Source of the DNA: Emergomyces orientalis
Taxonomy: Eukaryota; Ascomycota; Eurotiomycetes; Onygenales; Ajellomycetaceae
Reading direction: 5' to 3'
Length of the DNA stretch: 64,000 nucleotides
Assembly: GCA_002110485.1 (NCBI GenBank)
Contig: MOWL01000005.1
Location: 372,001 to 436,000, forward strand
A program made the translations under genes and the position numbers. Positions 37,789 through 47,880 of the stretch are shown here, one piece after another. The notes beneath the pieces were generated by a model, which did no database searches, had not been told where the DNA came from, and saw only the letters and a list, made by a program, of their open reading frames with translations. Position 1 is the first letter of the stretch, and every line of letters begins with the position of its first letter.

Positions 37789-39100
37789 GGTGGGCAGAAT
37801 AAATGGCTGGCCCGGACCAACCTAGACAAGAGCGGGGGCGAAAGGGTTCGAGTGGATGGAGGTTGAAAAGCATTCGCTCTCCTCAAGCACTCCAACGGCG
37901 CGAGCGGACTTGGACCATTCGACGGATATAATTTAACTGTAACTTTTGGGTGGATAGCAGGTCGGAAAATTGCGATGTTAAAAGGAATCCAAGTCGGTAT
38001 ATATATCGAAGATATAGTAAAGGGGTGAGTGTAAATAGTTATGTGTCGTATCTCAAATCTCGTGTCGAAGAACGGCTGAGGAAAAACGGCGATATAAAGC
38101 TTTCATTTGGCCCCAAAAGAAGACGTTGGGGGGATTAAGGTAAACGTTGGAAGGAGGAAGAGATGGGGAAGAGGGAGAAAGTATGGAGTCATAGTCCAGG
38201 GCTAGACCATTCTTATATTTTGCAGACCGCGTACGTTGAATGTATGAACATCCACATACAAAGGCACAAAGGCGAAGGGAGGAGGCGAGGGGGGGAAGGG
38301 AGCAAGCAGCAGCGCAAACTAGCCTAGCATCAGCAGTTCCTCATCAGCCTAGCTAACTAATTAACTGAGAATAACACGGTACGTTCCAAGCAGCGTTGCC
38401 AGCCCTGGTAATGGCGGAGATGAGCTGACTGTAGCCTCCTGATATGTAGCGATAATGCTGCGGATGGGAAGTCGTTGATGCTGATTGTTGATGCCGATGG
38501 TTGTTGAGAGTCCAGTTTGGCCCAGTTTGGTGTGGATGCGGCTCAACAGCAGGTTTGGCTGACTAACTCCATTCCGCTAGTCCTAACGGGGCTCTAGTGG
38601 CCGTCCCGAGGTCCCCTTCAAGGTTCCAAGGTGCTCCACCAGTTGTGGACGTGCTGCTGCTCACGTTAAGTAAGCAAGCAGACTCTCAACTCACGCTCCA
38701 AGTTGTGTTCCAAGTGTGTTGCAGCTGCGATGGACTGGCGGCTGAGAATACACACCATGAATATTACCTACCGTATTTAGGAGCTAATAACTATACTATG
38801 TAACTATTCAAAGGCTCAGTACCCACCTATTTGTGCATCTACTTGCGGCTGCCAGATCGAAACCTTGGTAGCTGTTCTTTCTCGCCACGACAGTAATCAA
38901 TCCATGACTGATTGATTTATCCTGGTTGTTTTCAAACCCCGCGTTCGTCAGCTTTGCCATTCCCGATTACCTTCTTCGGACTCTGGGTGCCATTCTACAT
39001 GTAGTGTGTTTTCTATATGATAATGACGCAAATATGAGAGTACGTATATGTGGAGATTGCATAGCCTCGCTCCTCTCCAGCATGTGGAATGGTCGAGAAA

Positions 39101-39154
39101 GGGACAAGGGGGGGAAAAGGGGGGGGGCAATAGGGGGCAATAGGGGGAATTGGG
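39101..39154 (+). repeat. G-tract cluster, strong G-quadruplex candidate
   Basis: Six runs of three to nine G lie at 39101-39103, 39108-39114, 39119-39127, 39133-39137, 39143-39147 and 39152-39154, separated by loops of four or five bases. The unit GGGGGCAATA is partly tandem. The arrangement fits the usual pattern of four or more G-runs with short loops. It lies between the cyclase promoter and the calcipressin 3' end. Confidence 0.75.
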
Positions 39155-39251
39155 AAACCGGAGATCCTCCATACACACTGAACATACGCAGGCCAATATT
39201 ATTTATTAATTAATTTATTCATGTAGTTATTATATTTTTAATTTTAAAGTA

Positions 39252-39276
<25 letters not shown>
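39252..39276. repeat. Poly(T) tract (25 nt)
   Basis: A run of 25 T flanked by A/T-rich sequence, about 100 bases after the G-tract cluster. It may be a nucleosome-depleting tract or simply slippage-expanded sequence. Confidence 0.85.
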
Positions 39277-39282
<6 letters not shown>

Positions 39283-39831
39283 ATTTTTAGAAACTGGTAT
39301 TCTCAACATTCGCTTCACCATACAATGCAAAATCAATAAATCTCGCCAATGAGCGAAAGAAATCGATACAGGCTCGCTCAGTACAAGTAGTCAGAGGGTA
39401 GTTATAACTTTGCATTATCAAAGCATGCCCACGAAATCCACTCCCGTTTAACCAAGGAAAAGAGAAGAAAGAGAAGAAAATGAAGAAAAAGGAAAATGAA
39501 GATGGAAAGAAAAAAGCCCTTCCCATTGCAAACAGTCGGGTCAGGGGTCCAAAACGCCATGAGAACGATGAAGACAAACGAAACGCTCAAGTTACATGCA
39601 GAGCAACAACCCACAAAATATAAACGTAGACACCGGCCAAAAAAAAAAAAAAAGAAAAGAAAAAAAAACCAAAATGGGGGCAAATTCATGTATGTATGTC
39701 TGTACGGCGATGGCTAAGCAAATTGACCAGCCTGCCGCTCTCTCCAGAAAGAAAAGGAAAAATGCACTTCTTTTAAATTGTCCTGCTCCCCCGCAAGACC
39801 CCAGAAAAAGCACGATAAAAAAACGAGCATC

Positions 39832-40788
39832 TCAATCCATAAGCTCAACGGGCGGTCGAGAGGTGTGTGCTATAATGCATTTTCCTGGTGTAGGACTAAT
39901 ATCCATCTCAGTATCAGATACCTCGATGCTAATCGTTGTATCCTCCACCATAACCGCAGGCAAATGGGGGCTACCGCCATGATGTTCCGGATCGTAAATG
40001 ACCGTGCTGCTCCCGCTGCGCTCTCGACCCATACCCGCTGGCCATGTGTATGTGCGAGCAGTCGCGCCCGCGCTCCCTCCCTCCTGATCGCTTCCGTGCA
40101 TATGTACATCCGACGATACTGAGACGGGCGTATCCGGGTCTTGTCCAGCGCCGCCACTCTCAACCATATTATTATGAACACCCGCCACTGCGCCGCTGCC
40201 AAACTGGTCTGAACCAGCACCTGTCGTCCCCAGTCTGCCCAGCGCATCGGCTAGATCCGCGGCGTGGACTTCTTTATTAGGCGGGTCTTCATTGCGCATC
40301 ATCCAGCCGTGTGGGGGGCTGGGTGGTGGGCTGATGAAGAATAGTTTTTGTGACTTGGGTGCTTCGAGGAGGTTCCGTCTACGTCCTTCCTCGGCGCCTT
40401 CGATGGGAGTGTGTTCGCCAAAGTAGACTCTTGCGCGGACTCGTTTTCCTAGGATGGCTTCGCCATCGAGGAGTTTGCGGATTCTTATGGCGGCGGGGAT
40501 AGAGGTGAAGGAGCAGACGATGCGGCGGAGGGAGGGGAGCGGGGAGAAAGAGTTTAGTGGGGTTATGCGGGATATTTGGGCTTTTATGGCGTCGAGGGAG
40601 GAGGGTTGGAAGAGGGATAGGTCGTCGAGGTCGGTTATTAGGAGGGTGTTTGAAGGTGGGGAGGGTTGAGTGAGTGGAGGCAGGTTTGAGAGATCGAGGG
40701 ATAAAGCTTGTCGTTCTGATGGGGAGCGGGAGGCACGTTTTGCGGCGAAGGAGGAGGAGGAGTCCGTTGTTGGTAATTGCGGCAACAT
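39832..40788 (-). CDS. RCN1: Calcipressin, regulator of calcineurin
   Basis: Member of the RCAN/calcipressin family that binds and modulates calcineurin in calcium signalling. Single exon, 318 residues from the ATG at 40788; the frame is open nine codons further up but without an ATG. The N-terminal RRM-like fold contains LLITDLDDLSLFQPSSLD and VRARVYFGEHT. The family signature FFISPPPSPPHGWMMRNEDP is present, with serines at the positions phosphorylated in RCAN. Further on, PAVMVE matches the PxIxIT-type calcineurin docking site seen as PSVVVH in animals. A Gly-rich linker of about 80 residues separates the two parts. The gene lies on the same strand as the adenylate cyclase, about 2 kb away. 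Confidence 0.92.
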   Translation of the reverse strand: MLPQLPTTDSSSSFAAKRASRSPSERQALSLDLSNLPPLTQPSPPSNTLLITDLDDLSLFQPSSLDAIKAQISRITPLNSFSPLPSLRRIVCSFTSIPAAIRIRKLLDGEAILGKRVRARVYFGEHTPIEGAEEGRRRNLLEAPKSQKLFFISPPPSPPHGWMMRNEDPPNKEVHAADLADALGRLGTTGAGSDQFGSGAVAGVHNNMVESGGAGQDPDTPVSVSSDVHMHGSDQEGGSAGATARTYTWPAGMGRERSGSSTVIYDPEHHGGSPHLPAVMVEDTTISIEVSDTEMDISPTPGKCIIAHTSRPPVELMD

Positions 40789-43492
40789 GTTTATGGACAC
40801 AATCCTGCAGAACACGAACTTTGAGAGATAAAAGTAGGATTTTCGGCAGGAGAGAGTAGGGGGTTTAATTTAGCAAGTGTTCTCGTTGATATGGAGAATA
40901 TTTGTATATATTTGGGGTTAATGTGGCGCCAGAGTTGGGGCAGCTGATGCTGATGTGAAAAAGGGATGGCTTCCTAAACAAGCCAGAAAATTGAAAAACG
41001 GCTGTTCTTGGGTGCCTAGATACTTTATATCAGAGAAACGTCGCCGATATATAACCGTGGCGAGAGTTGCGAAATGTCGTGGTAGAGAGTTTGTTGTATC
41101 CAGGAGTCCGTCAGAGGCGAAAGTGGGCACTACGGCAGATCCGGCCGCAGCAGCAAATCTCTTTTTTTTTCCTCCGCTATTCGTTACCTGACCTCTACTA
41201 GTTGCCCGATGGCGCAGCAGACAACTACATACTTCTACCACTCACCCGGAAACAAACTACTGATCACTCTGATCACTGATGCTGAGCCCCAGTGATGGCG
41301 CGACGGGCTTATATACGCCTAATTTAACAAATAATGCTTACCTTTATTTCCGTGCATATATATATACATATACCTAGGTATATGTTTGCCTGGATGAACG
41401 CGGATGTCTGGCTTTCGGAGCTCACTGCCGCTTGATCTGACACAAGGGCTGTTTACCTCCGCAGTACGGAGTACATCGCCCCAATCGCCCACCCCGCTCT
41501 TTGCTGGGTTCCGCTGAGGGTAAAAGCTTGTCAGCTAAGCCTTGTTCTTCTACACGCTACGAGATTGCTGCTGAGAGGGCAATACCTCCTGACACCGGCT
41601 ATGTTACATGTCTAACTTTATACATATATACACGCATATACTCCCATTTTAAATAACGAATAACTAAATACCCGGGTGATATTTTAACCAAAACCATACG
41701 CGTAGCGGGGTTCCGTTTCTCCTTTGTTGAGGTCCCCGTGGATCCAAACTCCGCCCCAGAGATGGAGTAAATAACACGATCAGACATTTGATTGCCTCCA
41801 CTTTCCACTCTCTTTTTCTGCCCAAGGTTGGATCCGGACTGTTCGACTCCTGCAGCTCGCTGGGGAATCGAATTTGGCCTTTCGAAAAGCCTAGAACGCC
41901 TGAAACTGCTGGCCCTGCCACTGCCCAACTCGCTGTTCCCACTCAAGCTTGATTTTTGTTTTTATTTTATATATATTCTCCGTGGGGAGAAGTGGAAGAC
42001 ATGCATTCGGATGGCATTTCCGACTTGGGCGAGTTTTAAGGCCGATTTCTTTTTTCCAAGCTCCTTTCATGTTCCGCAAGGAGCTTCTTCTTTTAAATTT
42101 TTAAATTTTAAATCTTTTCATGCGGAGAGTTCCGAATTCTCTTGCAGTTGATTCTTCAAGTTGCTGCGCCCCAAAAAATAATCCATGTCAAATATCTTCG
42201 ATTTTTGCCCACGCTCTTATCTCCATATCGCCCTGGTCCATTAACCCCTTCAAGGCATTCTTTCGTTTGAGGAGGACAAAAAGAAAGAAAGGAGAAAAAA
42301 TATTAAATTTTTTTTTTCATTTCGGATGGAGCTTTCAGGCCGTTGGGAATTACATGTTCACAACGTCCATTTTTGTCTAACGCAAAACTCGGATGGTATC
42401 TCCGCGTTCGTTGTCACGCAATGACTTGGAGGGCGTTTTCCCTCATTTACACGCCCCTGGTGTATACAACCCACCACCAAGTTTTGCTTCTACTGGTTCT
42501 TACAACCGTTTTCCCTGTTGTTGTACAGCATCGCAGCTCATCTAATAATGGGTACCTTCGGGGACCTTGGCTTTATTGTGTGCCCCAAAGCTCTTTTGCG
42601 GCAATTGTTACACGGGGCTCAAATGGACTCGTACAAGGACTTTGCAACAAAAAGCAAAAACAAAATCTGCTTTGAACAAGCTGTTGCCCTTTTGCAGCCA
42701 GTTTGTTCTTAGTGGGGGCTTCCGGACAAATTGAAAAGAAGCTCAAAATCCGTTTCCCGAGCCGGAATTCTCATTACCGGAAACCTTGATATCTGTTTCT
42801 TCAGCATTTTTTTATTCTTCTCTCACGATGAGGTGTGAAGCTCGAAATCCTAATTCCCACCATCTGCTGAGAGAGACGGTAGCTATGAAAGAAAGAAAAA
42901 TTGGCCAAGTTCCAACTCAATTCCTATGTCTTCTTTTGGAGAGGCGGATCGTCACATCGACGAAGGCTCTTCCTTTTTCGTGTGTCGCCTGGTTTAACAA
43001 AGTGTGCAACGCCAACGTGTCTAGAATGTATAGCACGACTTGATATCTTCTCACCAAGGACCTAGCGATACGCGAATACCCGCGGATGAAAGAGGGAAAA
43101 AGCCCTGATATAGTTCGGATGATGCAAGATGCAACCCTCGCCGTTTAAAGCTTGATTCTGGCTACCCGCAGAAAATCCTTTTCTTTCCCACGTTCATTAC
43201 CGTTTCGTCGTCAACTTAGTTACCTCATAGGTAGTATAAGGGAAGAAGAAATATATATTGCTTGTTGCCGGCTACCTTCCGATCCGTCTTAACATTTTCG
43301 AAGGTTCCCGCCCCTACTTAAAAAACATACACTGCGTCTACTATTACCTCCCACCTCGCAACACGGATTTACCAGTGGGAGATGGTTTTGAAATGAGGCT
43401 TCCGTCTTTTCCAATGTTTCAATTTGTCCACTTCATCCGCACCCCTTCAGCAGACAATTCTCCACAGGATTCGTTTCTCATTTTGAAATTAG

Positions 43493-43529
43493 AATAATAA
43501 TAATAATAATAATAATAACAATAATAATA
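43493..43529. repeat. (AAT)n microsatellite
   Basis: About twelve copies of AAT/TAA with one internal AAC interruption. It lies 510 bases upstream of the small Cys-rich gene. Confidence 0.9.
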
Positions 43530-43727
43530 GAATACAACACCCCGCCGTGAAAAACAACTACAGCTCCTCCCTTGCTTTTCAGCCGGCTATTTCCAGCTCC
43601 CAGATAACGTTCAATCCTAATACATAATCAATTTCATTCGTGCGAGACCGACCCCGGACATGACGATAAACGCAACTTCCTCCGCCTACTTTTCCCATAT
43701 ATCAGTCAACCACGGATACCATTTCGC

Positions 43728-43736
43728 TATAAAAAA
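43728..43736 (+). promoter_or_regulatory. TATA box of the small Cys-rich gene
   Basis: TATAAAAAA lies 306 bases ahead of the ATG at 44043. A pyrimidine/A-rich leader follows. Assignment rests on motif and position. Confidence 0.4.
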
Positions 43737-44042
43737 CGCCAGCCTTGAGCGGTGAAGCATTTCCACTGATATATATCTCATCAGAAAAGAGGAGGAAGTA
43801 GAGAAATAGAAAAATACCCTCCCGCAACCCCTATCTACATCTCAAATACATATTCGCCCCCGACCAAATCAAGGCCAATCCAATCCAGTATAGCTCGAAA
43901 CCGAAACCGAAATCCAGTCGGTCAAAAAATTGACATCCAGACCCCGAGCCCAACCGACCTAACAAAATTGAAGACAGAAAAGAGAGAAGGGAATTTAAAA
44001 ATTTTAAATAAGAAAAGAATCATCAGAAGAGGAAAAAGGATC

Positions 44043-44372
44043 ATGTGCAGCAAGGCCTTCTACGTCCACAGCTGCGGCCACAGAAGTTGGGGTCCCCTCC
44101 AGCGCTGCGGGAATAGATATGTCTGCCCGCCCGAACACACCCTCTACTATCCCATCTCTGTCAACAACCCGTGCAGGTTTTGTCGGCCGCGCCGTCGCGA
44201 TGCTGCTGCGTCTGCTTCTGCGTCTGCTTCTGCGTTTGTCGCCTCTACTGGACGATCTGATCCAGGTGTTGATGTAGATGCTGATGTTGATGGTAGCGTC
44301 TTGAGGGCCAGGGGTATTTCGGATTTCGTGGAAGGCGCTCCTGGGATGTTATTTATTGATGGCTATCTGTGA
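44043..44372 (+). CDS. Small Cys-rich protein of unknown function
   Basis: A 109-residue frame opening with MCSKAFYVHSCGHRSWGPLQ, followed by RCGNRYVCPPEHTLYYP and NPCRFCRPRRRD. Cysteines and histidines sit in spacings that could bind one or two zinc ions (HSCGH, CxxxxxC, CRFC). Many filamentous fungi encode short orphan proteins starting with similar Cys/His clusters; their function is unknown to me. A run of five Ser-Ala-type pairs lies near residues 55-66, then an acidic Asp-Val stretch. The first ATG in the frame is at 44043; the open frame begins earlier but without an ATG. There is no signal peptide. A TATA box lies upstream. Coding status is likely but not certain. Confidence 0.55.
   Translation: MCSKAFYVHSCGHRSWGPLQRCGNRYVCPPEHTLYYPISVNNPCRFCRPRRRDAAASASASASAFVASTGRSDPGVDVDADVDGSVLRARGISDFVEGAPGMLFIDGYL
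44208..44242. repeat. TCTGCTTCTGCG-like tandem repeat within the Cys-rich gene
   Basis: Nearly three copies of a 12-base unit (GCGTCTGCTTCT) encode alternating Ser and Ala. Such in-frame repeats often vary in length between strains. Confidence 0.75.
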
Positions 44373-44921
44373 GGGATGTGAAGAGATGAAGAGAATAACT
44401 GGGTTTTTCTAGTTCCCTTTCCGTTTCGCTTTCTGTTTTTTGCTTCATGGGCTTTTCATGAGGGATGGGGTATGCAAAATTTCTTGCTCAATTTGGGTAA
44501 AAGAAAAGTTGGCTGGCTTATTGACTGATTCATGATAACCGACGGGCGTTTACGGATTGAAATTTACCCTATTTTTATTATTTTTATCATTTTATTATTT
44601 TTTTAAATTTTTTACTCTGCTTCCCTTTTCCTCTCTCTCCATTTTTGCTCTTCCTTTGGTCATTCAAGATATCCATTGTCGGAAACTTCGCTTTCTTTTT
44701 AGTTATACCCTTTTGGAGCTCCTTCATCGCGGTGCCTAATGAACATCCTCGCACCCCAACCTGAAACCCCAGAATAGGGGAAATCATTCTATTTCAGTTC
44801 AAATATTATGCTCTATTTACTTTGGCCCGCTGTTTTCTTATCTCCCTATCTTTTTGCCTTTCTTTCTTTCCAAAGTAAATCAAAACTCCATAATGCCTAA
44901 GCAGATTCGCTGTTAAAGACA

Positions 44922-44929
44922 TATAAAAA
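44922..44929 (+). promoter_or_regulatory. TATA-like box in gene-poor region
   Basis: TATAAAAA is followed by about 70 bases of strongly pyrimidine-rich sequence (44940-45013), the arrangement seen at many fungal transcription starts. The next usable ATG is at 45087. Confidence 0.3.
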
Positions 44930-45086
44930 CGCGCTTCATTGTTTCTTTTGTCCTCCTTGACTTGAACATCTCATCTCCTGCTTTCGTTTTTGACTCTTTT
45001 CACTCTGTTTCCCTGCCGCGTATCAATATCAAGCCCAGTAAAACCTAGGGTATCCGATTTGATATGTGAAGATATTTGAATCTCTG

Positions 45087-45209
45087 ATGGTGTGCAACGT
45101 GGTGGCTAAATTCCCCTGCATTTTTCAATGGGCTCGGCTTTGTTGTGTTTATTTGGTGCTGGCAATGACAATTCTTTACCGGATCGCCTATCTTTGGCAA
45201 CGTGTGATA
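45087..45209 (+). CDS. Candidate 40-residue membrane-like small ORF
   Basis: Starts MVCNVVAKFPCIFQW and continues with a hydrophobic stretch (LCCVYLVLAMTILYRIAYLW). It is the first ATG frame of useful length downstream of the TATA/pyrimidine pair at 44922-45013; an earlier ATG is followed at once by a stop. With 40 codons chance cannot be excluded and no family is recognised. Confidence 0.15.
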
Positions 45210-45540
45210 CATAGCCCTGTTCAAGCTCAGAGTTAATTTGCGTATAAAAATCACACTGAGCAATTTATTTCCACCCTCCAGGAGCTTGTGCATGTGCATC
45301 AAAAACCAGCAAACTTGGAAGTGTGAGAGGGAGTGAAGAGCTACTTACTATCAAAGCATCACCGGAGATATAAAGTTTCTTGAAAAGGCAGTCCAATCAT
45401 TATACCCCTTTATAAAATTCTTCGAGGTGCCCATTTAATTTCATGAAGAAGCATGTTTGACAACAGCCCTAACATAATGTTTTACTGTAATCCAGTTGCT
45501 TGTCGCTCCCGTATGTTAGCTACCCTTTCGAAGACATAAG

Positions 45541-45566
45541 ATCGATTTTTTTTACACAAAATCGAT
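45541..45566. repeat. Perfect 9-bp inverted repeat (ATCGATTTT hairpin)
   Basis: ATCGATTTT at 45541-45549 and its reverse complement AAAATCGAT at 45558-45566 surround an 8-base loop. A further copy of ATCGATTT follows at 45577. There is no T-run after it, and no gene nearby for it to regulate. Confidence 0.6.
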
Positions 45567-46504
45567 GGTACTCAACATCGATTTGAAAGTCTACTACATT
45601 CTTGAACTACCGTTGAAAATTCAACCTGCGGGAAATAGTCACTGTGCTTCCTATTTGTCCTCTGTTGATATTTTACGGGGAGGAGAAGACATCTGGCAAA
45701 ACAATGGTTTGGTAAACTACAGAAAAAAGGAACTGAGATATCAATATAAGATGCTCAGATGCTGAGTTTCCAGAGGTTTGAGTTCGTGCATGGTTGCCAT
45801 CCAGACTCAACATGAGCGCAACATATATGGAATTATCGCAACTCCTGATATGGCCATCGAATCAAGCCAACATACCACGTAACTGATATTTGGTTATTTG
45901 GAACTGTAGCAAGCCTCTACACCCACACAATCCGAATAGTCTCTTTTGAAATGGGCCAGAAGCCATACATCAATTGGGTTGCATTTTGAATCTGCATGTC
46001 AGTTTGAACATTTTGCAACCGGTAATTTCAACTCAGATATATGTGTGACCTTGAGCTTCTTGATCACCGCCACAAGGTTTTCCAATCGGCTCAAATAATA
46101 CCGAAAAGGAGGGGGAAAAGAAGTCTTAATTCTTCGTCTGTTTCAACTTAAGCTCAGGCACAAGAAACTGGATATTGACAGCAACTACTGCATTTATCCG
46201 ATGCAACATTAACCGGCGAGTTAGCACCTGGCAAGCCATACTGTGTACAGCAGTTGTTGCTGGGCCTGCATATCAAACTCTATTCTCCGTTTTGAGAGGG
46301 GAGATAAAGTTCGAACAAGGGTCTCCAGAGGGCCTGAACTCAATTTTCATCCATGTCGTTCCCAATCACAGAGAAGAGAGCAAATCAGGCTCAAAACTGG
46401 GAGGCAGGCTAGGCCAGCGGCGCGCCCCTAACGCGAAGTGATGTCTACCTGGTCAGGGGCAGTTGACCAAATATGCTCTGTGATGGACCTTGACCGAAGA
46501 CTCC

Positions 46505-46532
46505 TGTTTGTTTGTTTGTTTTTTGTTTTTTG
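46505..46532. repeat. TTTG/TTTTTTG simple repeat
   Basis: Several TTTG units followed by two TTTTTTG units on the plus strand. Simple low-complexity sequence without evident function. Confidence 0.75.
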
Positions 46533-47870
46533 TTAGAAGTCGGTGGAAGGGGAAGGCAAAATGCACTGGATTACTTCTTCTCCGCCTGCAATTGTCAGAA
46601 GAAGAAATCAACTGATGACGAATCTGATCATAATACTTATGCCAGCTCCTGTCCTGTCCTCTGGTTGGGTAGAAACTGACAGGGGTTTTTTTCATGCCCT
46701 GGAGCACATCTGCAGAAATGGAACCAAGCCCCCCAGCTCTGTGCCGGGGCGGCGAGGAAGCAGAACCATATCATGTCGCTGTGAGCCAGTCAGTTATGAA
46801 TTCCCTGTTGGATAGGAGGGCAGAAGGATGGCATACTCCGGGTTGACGACTGTCTAGAGCGTATTTTTCATGCGAATAGCAAAATTTATCACAGAAATCA
46901 GGATTCACAATGCTTTTGTAACTGTGTATATGTGTATGACCAGGGTGTTTTAGGAGGATCTAAAAACACCCAAGCTTAGCCATTCTTTAACTAATTGTAA
47001 CTAAACTTTTAACTAGAGGGCCCACAGCCAATTGCAGCCTCGGGTGGCGGTTACTGTGTCTCTGGCTTCCCGCCTGGAATTTCTTACCCCGAAACCCGAA
47101 TTAATTGCATGGATATCTAATAACTCCCAAGCCTTCGAACCCATCGTGCACAATATTGCAACAAGGATGATACCAGGAGCACAAGAAGGTGGCTCGCTAT
47201 CTCCTTCTTCTTCTCTTTCTCCCCGAACATATGCGAACTCTGCCGATTATTAAACATTTGAAACGCAGCCGGAGCCAGGGAGTGTTCGCAGCTTCACGGC
47301 CCCATCATATGTCTCCCGGTCAAACCTACCCCTGATTTTTGATCTATTATCTCATGCAGAGACATGCTCAAGGATACAAGAATATATAGCAGGGGTTTAC
47401 GGTGTGGATCTCGCCTGGGCTTATGTATGCTGCCATCCTGAACCCTTGAAATCATCCCTTTGCTAATTGAGCGTCATGCCTTTCTCTCCGGCGCCTGGGC
47501 CATCGTGCTTGCGAGCTTTTAACGGGGACTGCAGAAACAAATGAAAGAAGTTAGCGGGCGGGGGCACAAGAGCTCTATCGAGAATGAGAGAAACAAAGCA
47601 GCATGGCCAACAGACATTTTCTCTCAATGTCAGCGTGATCCGAAAACTATCACTACTGCTTCACCATGAAGCTTACGTGTATATGTGTAGCAGGATACGA
47701 GATCATACCAGGCCCACGGATTTGTTCCAGGAGCGTTTCAGGATCCAATGACATAAGTTACTTTCCAACTTGAACAGGGTCATGCCATTTTCTAGCCATG
47801 ACTGGAAAATATAAGCAAATTTCAACGACATTAAGGACTTTCGCTAACCATTTCAAGGCACACCCTTCCC

Positions 47871-47880
47871 TATATAAAAA
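47871..47880 (+). promoter_or_regulatory. TATA-like box TATATAAAAA
   Basis: A strong TATA match in the gene-less stretch. The first ATG frames downstream are short; one of 29 codons begins at 48030. No pyrimidine-rich start region follows, which weakens the case. Confidence 0.2.

Larger units (their letters stand above)
37789..39831. other. Intergenic region between adenylate cyclase start and calcipressin end
   Basis: The right side is the 3' region of calcipressin and the left 1 kb is the presumed promoter and leader of the cyclase, both on the minus strand. Simple sequence is frequent: G-tracts at 39.1 kb, a T25 run at 39252, an A15 run at 39639 and purine-rich sequence around 39460-39515. 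I see no gene. Confidence 0.6.
40789..44042. other. Gene-poor region between calcipressin promoter and small Cys-rich gene
   Basis: The left part serves the calcipressin promoter and the right 300 bases the promoter of the gene at 44043. Between 41.3 and 43.4 kb only short frames are present (longest about 119 codons at 41792-42151) with no domain, and T-rich low-complexity patches occur near 42090-42115 and 42300. No RNA gene was seen. Confidence 0.5.

Noticed and set aside
30731..40788. Adenylate cyclase and calcipressin as a signalling gene cluster
   Set aside because: Neighbouring position alone is not evidence; both are conserved single-copy housekeeping genes with about 2 kb between them.
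41365..41475. Short CTAGGTA and TACGGAGTA motifs
   Set aside because: Such palindromic short words are frequent in intergenic DNA of related fungi as I recall; no larger repeat unit could be seen here.
47120..47180. T-loop-like TTCGAACCC on the minus strand
   Set aside because: No A-box, anticodon arm or acceptor pairing around it.
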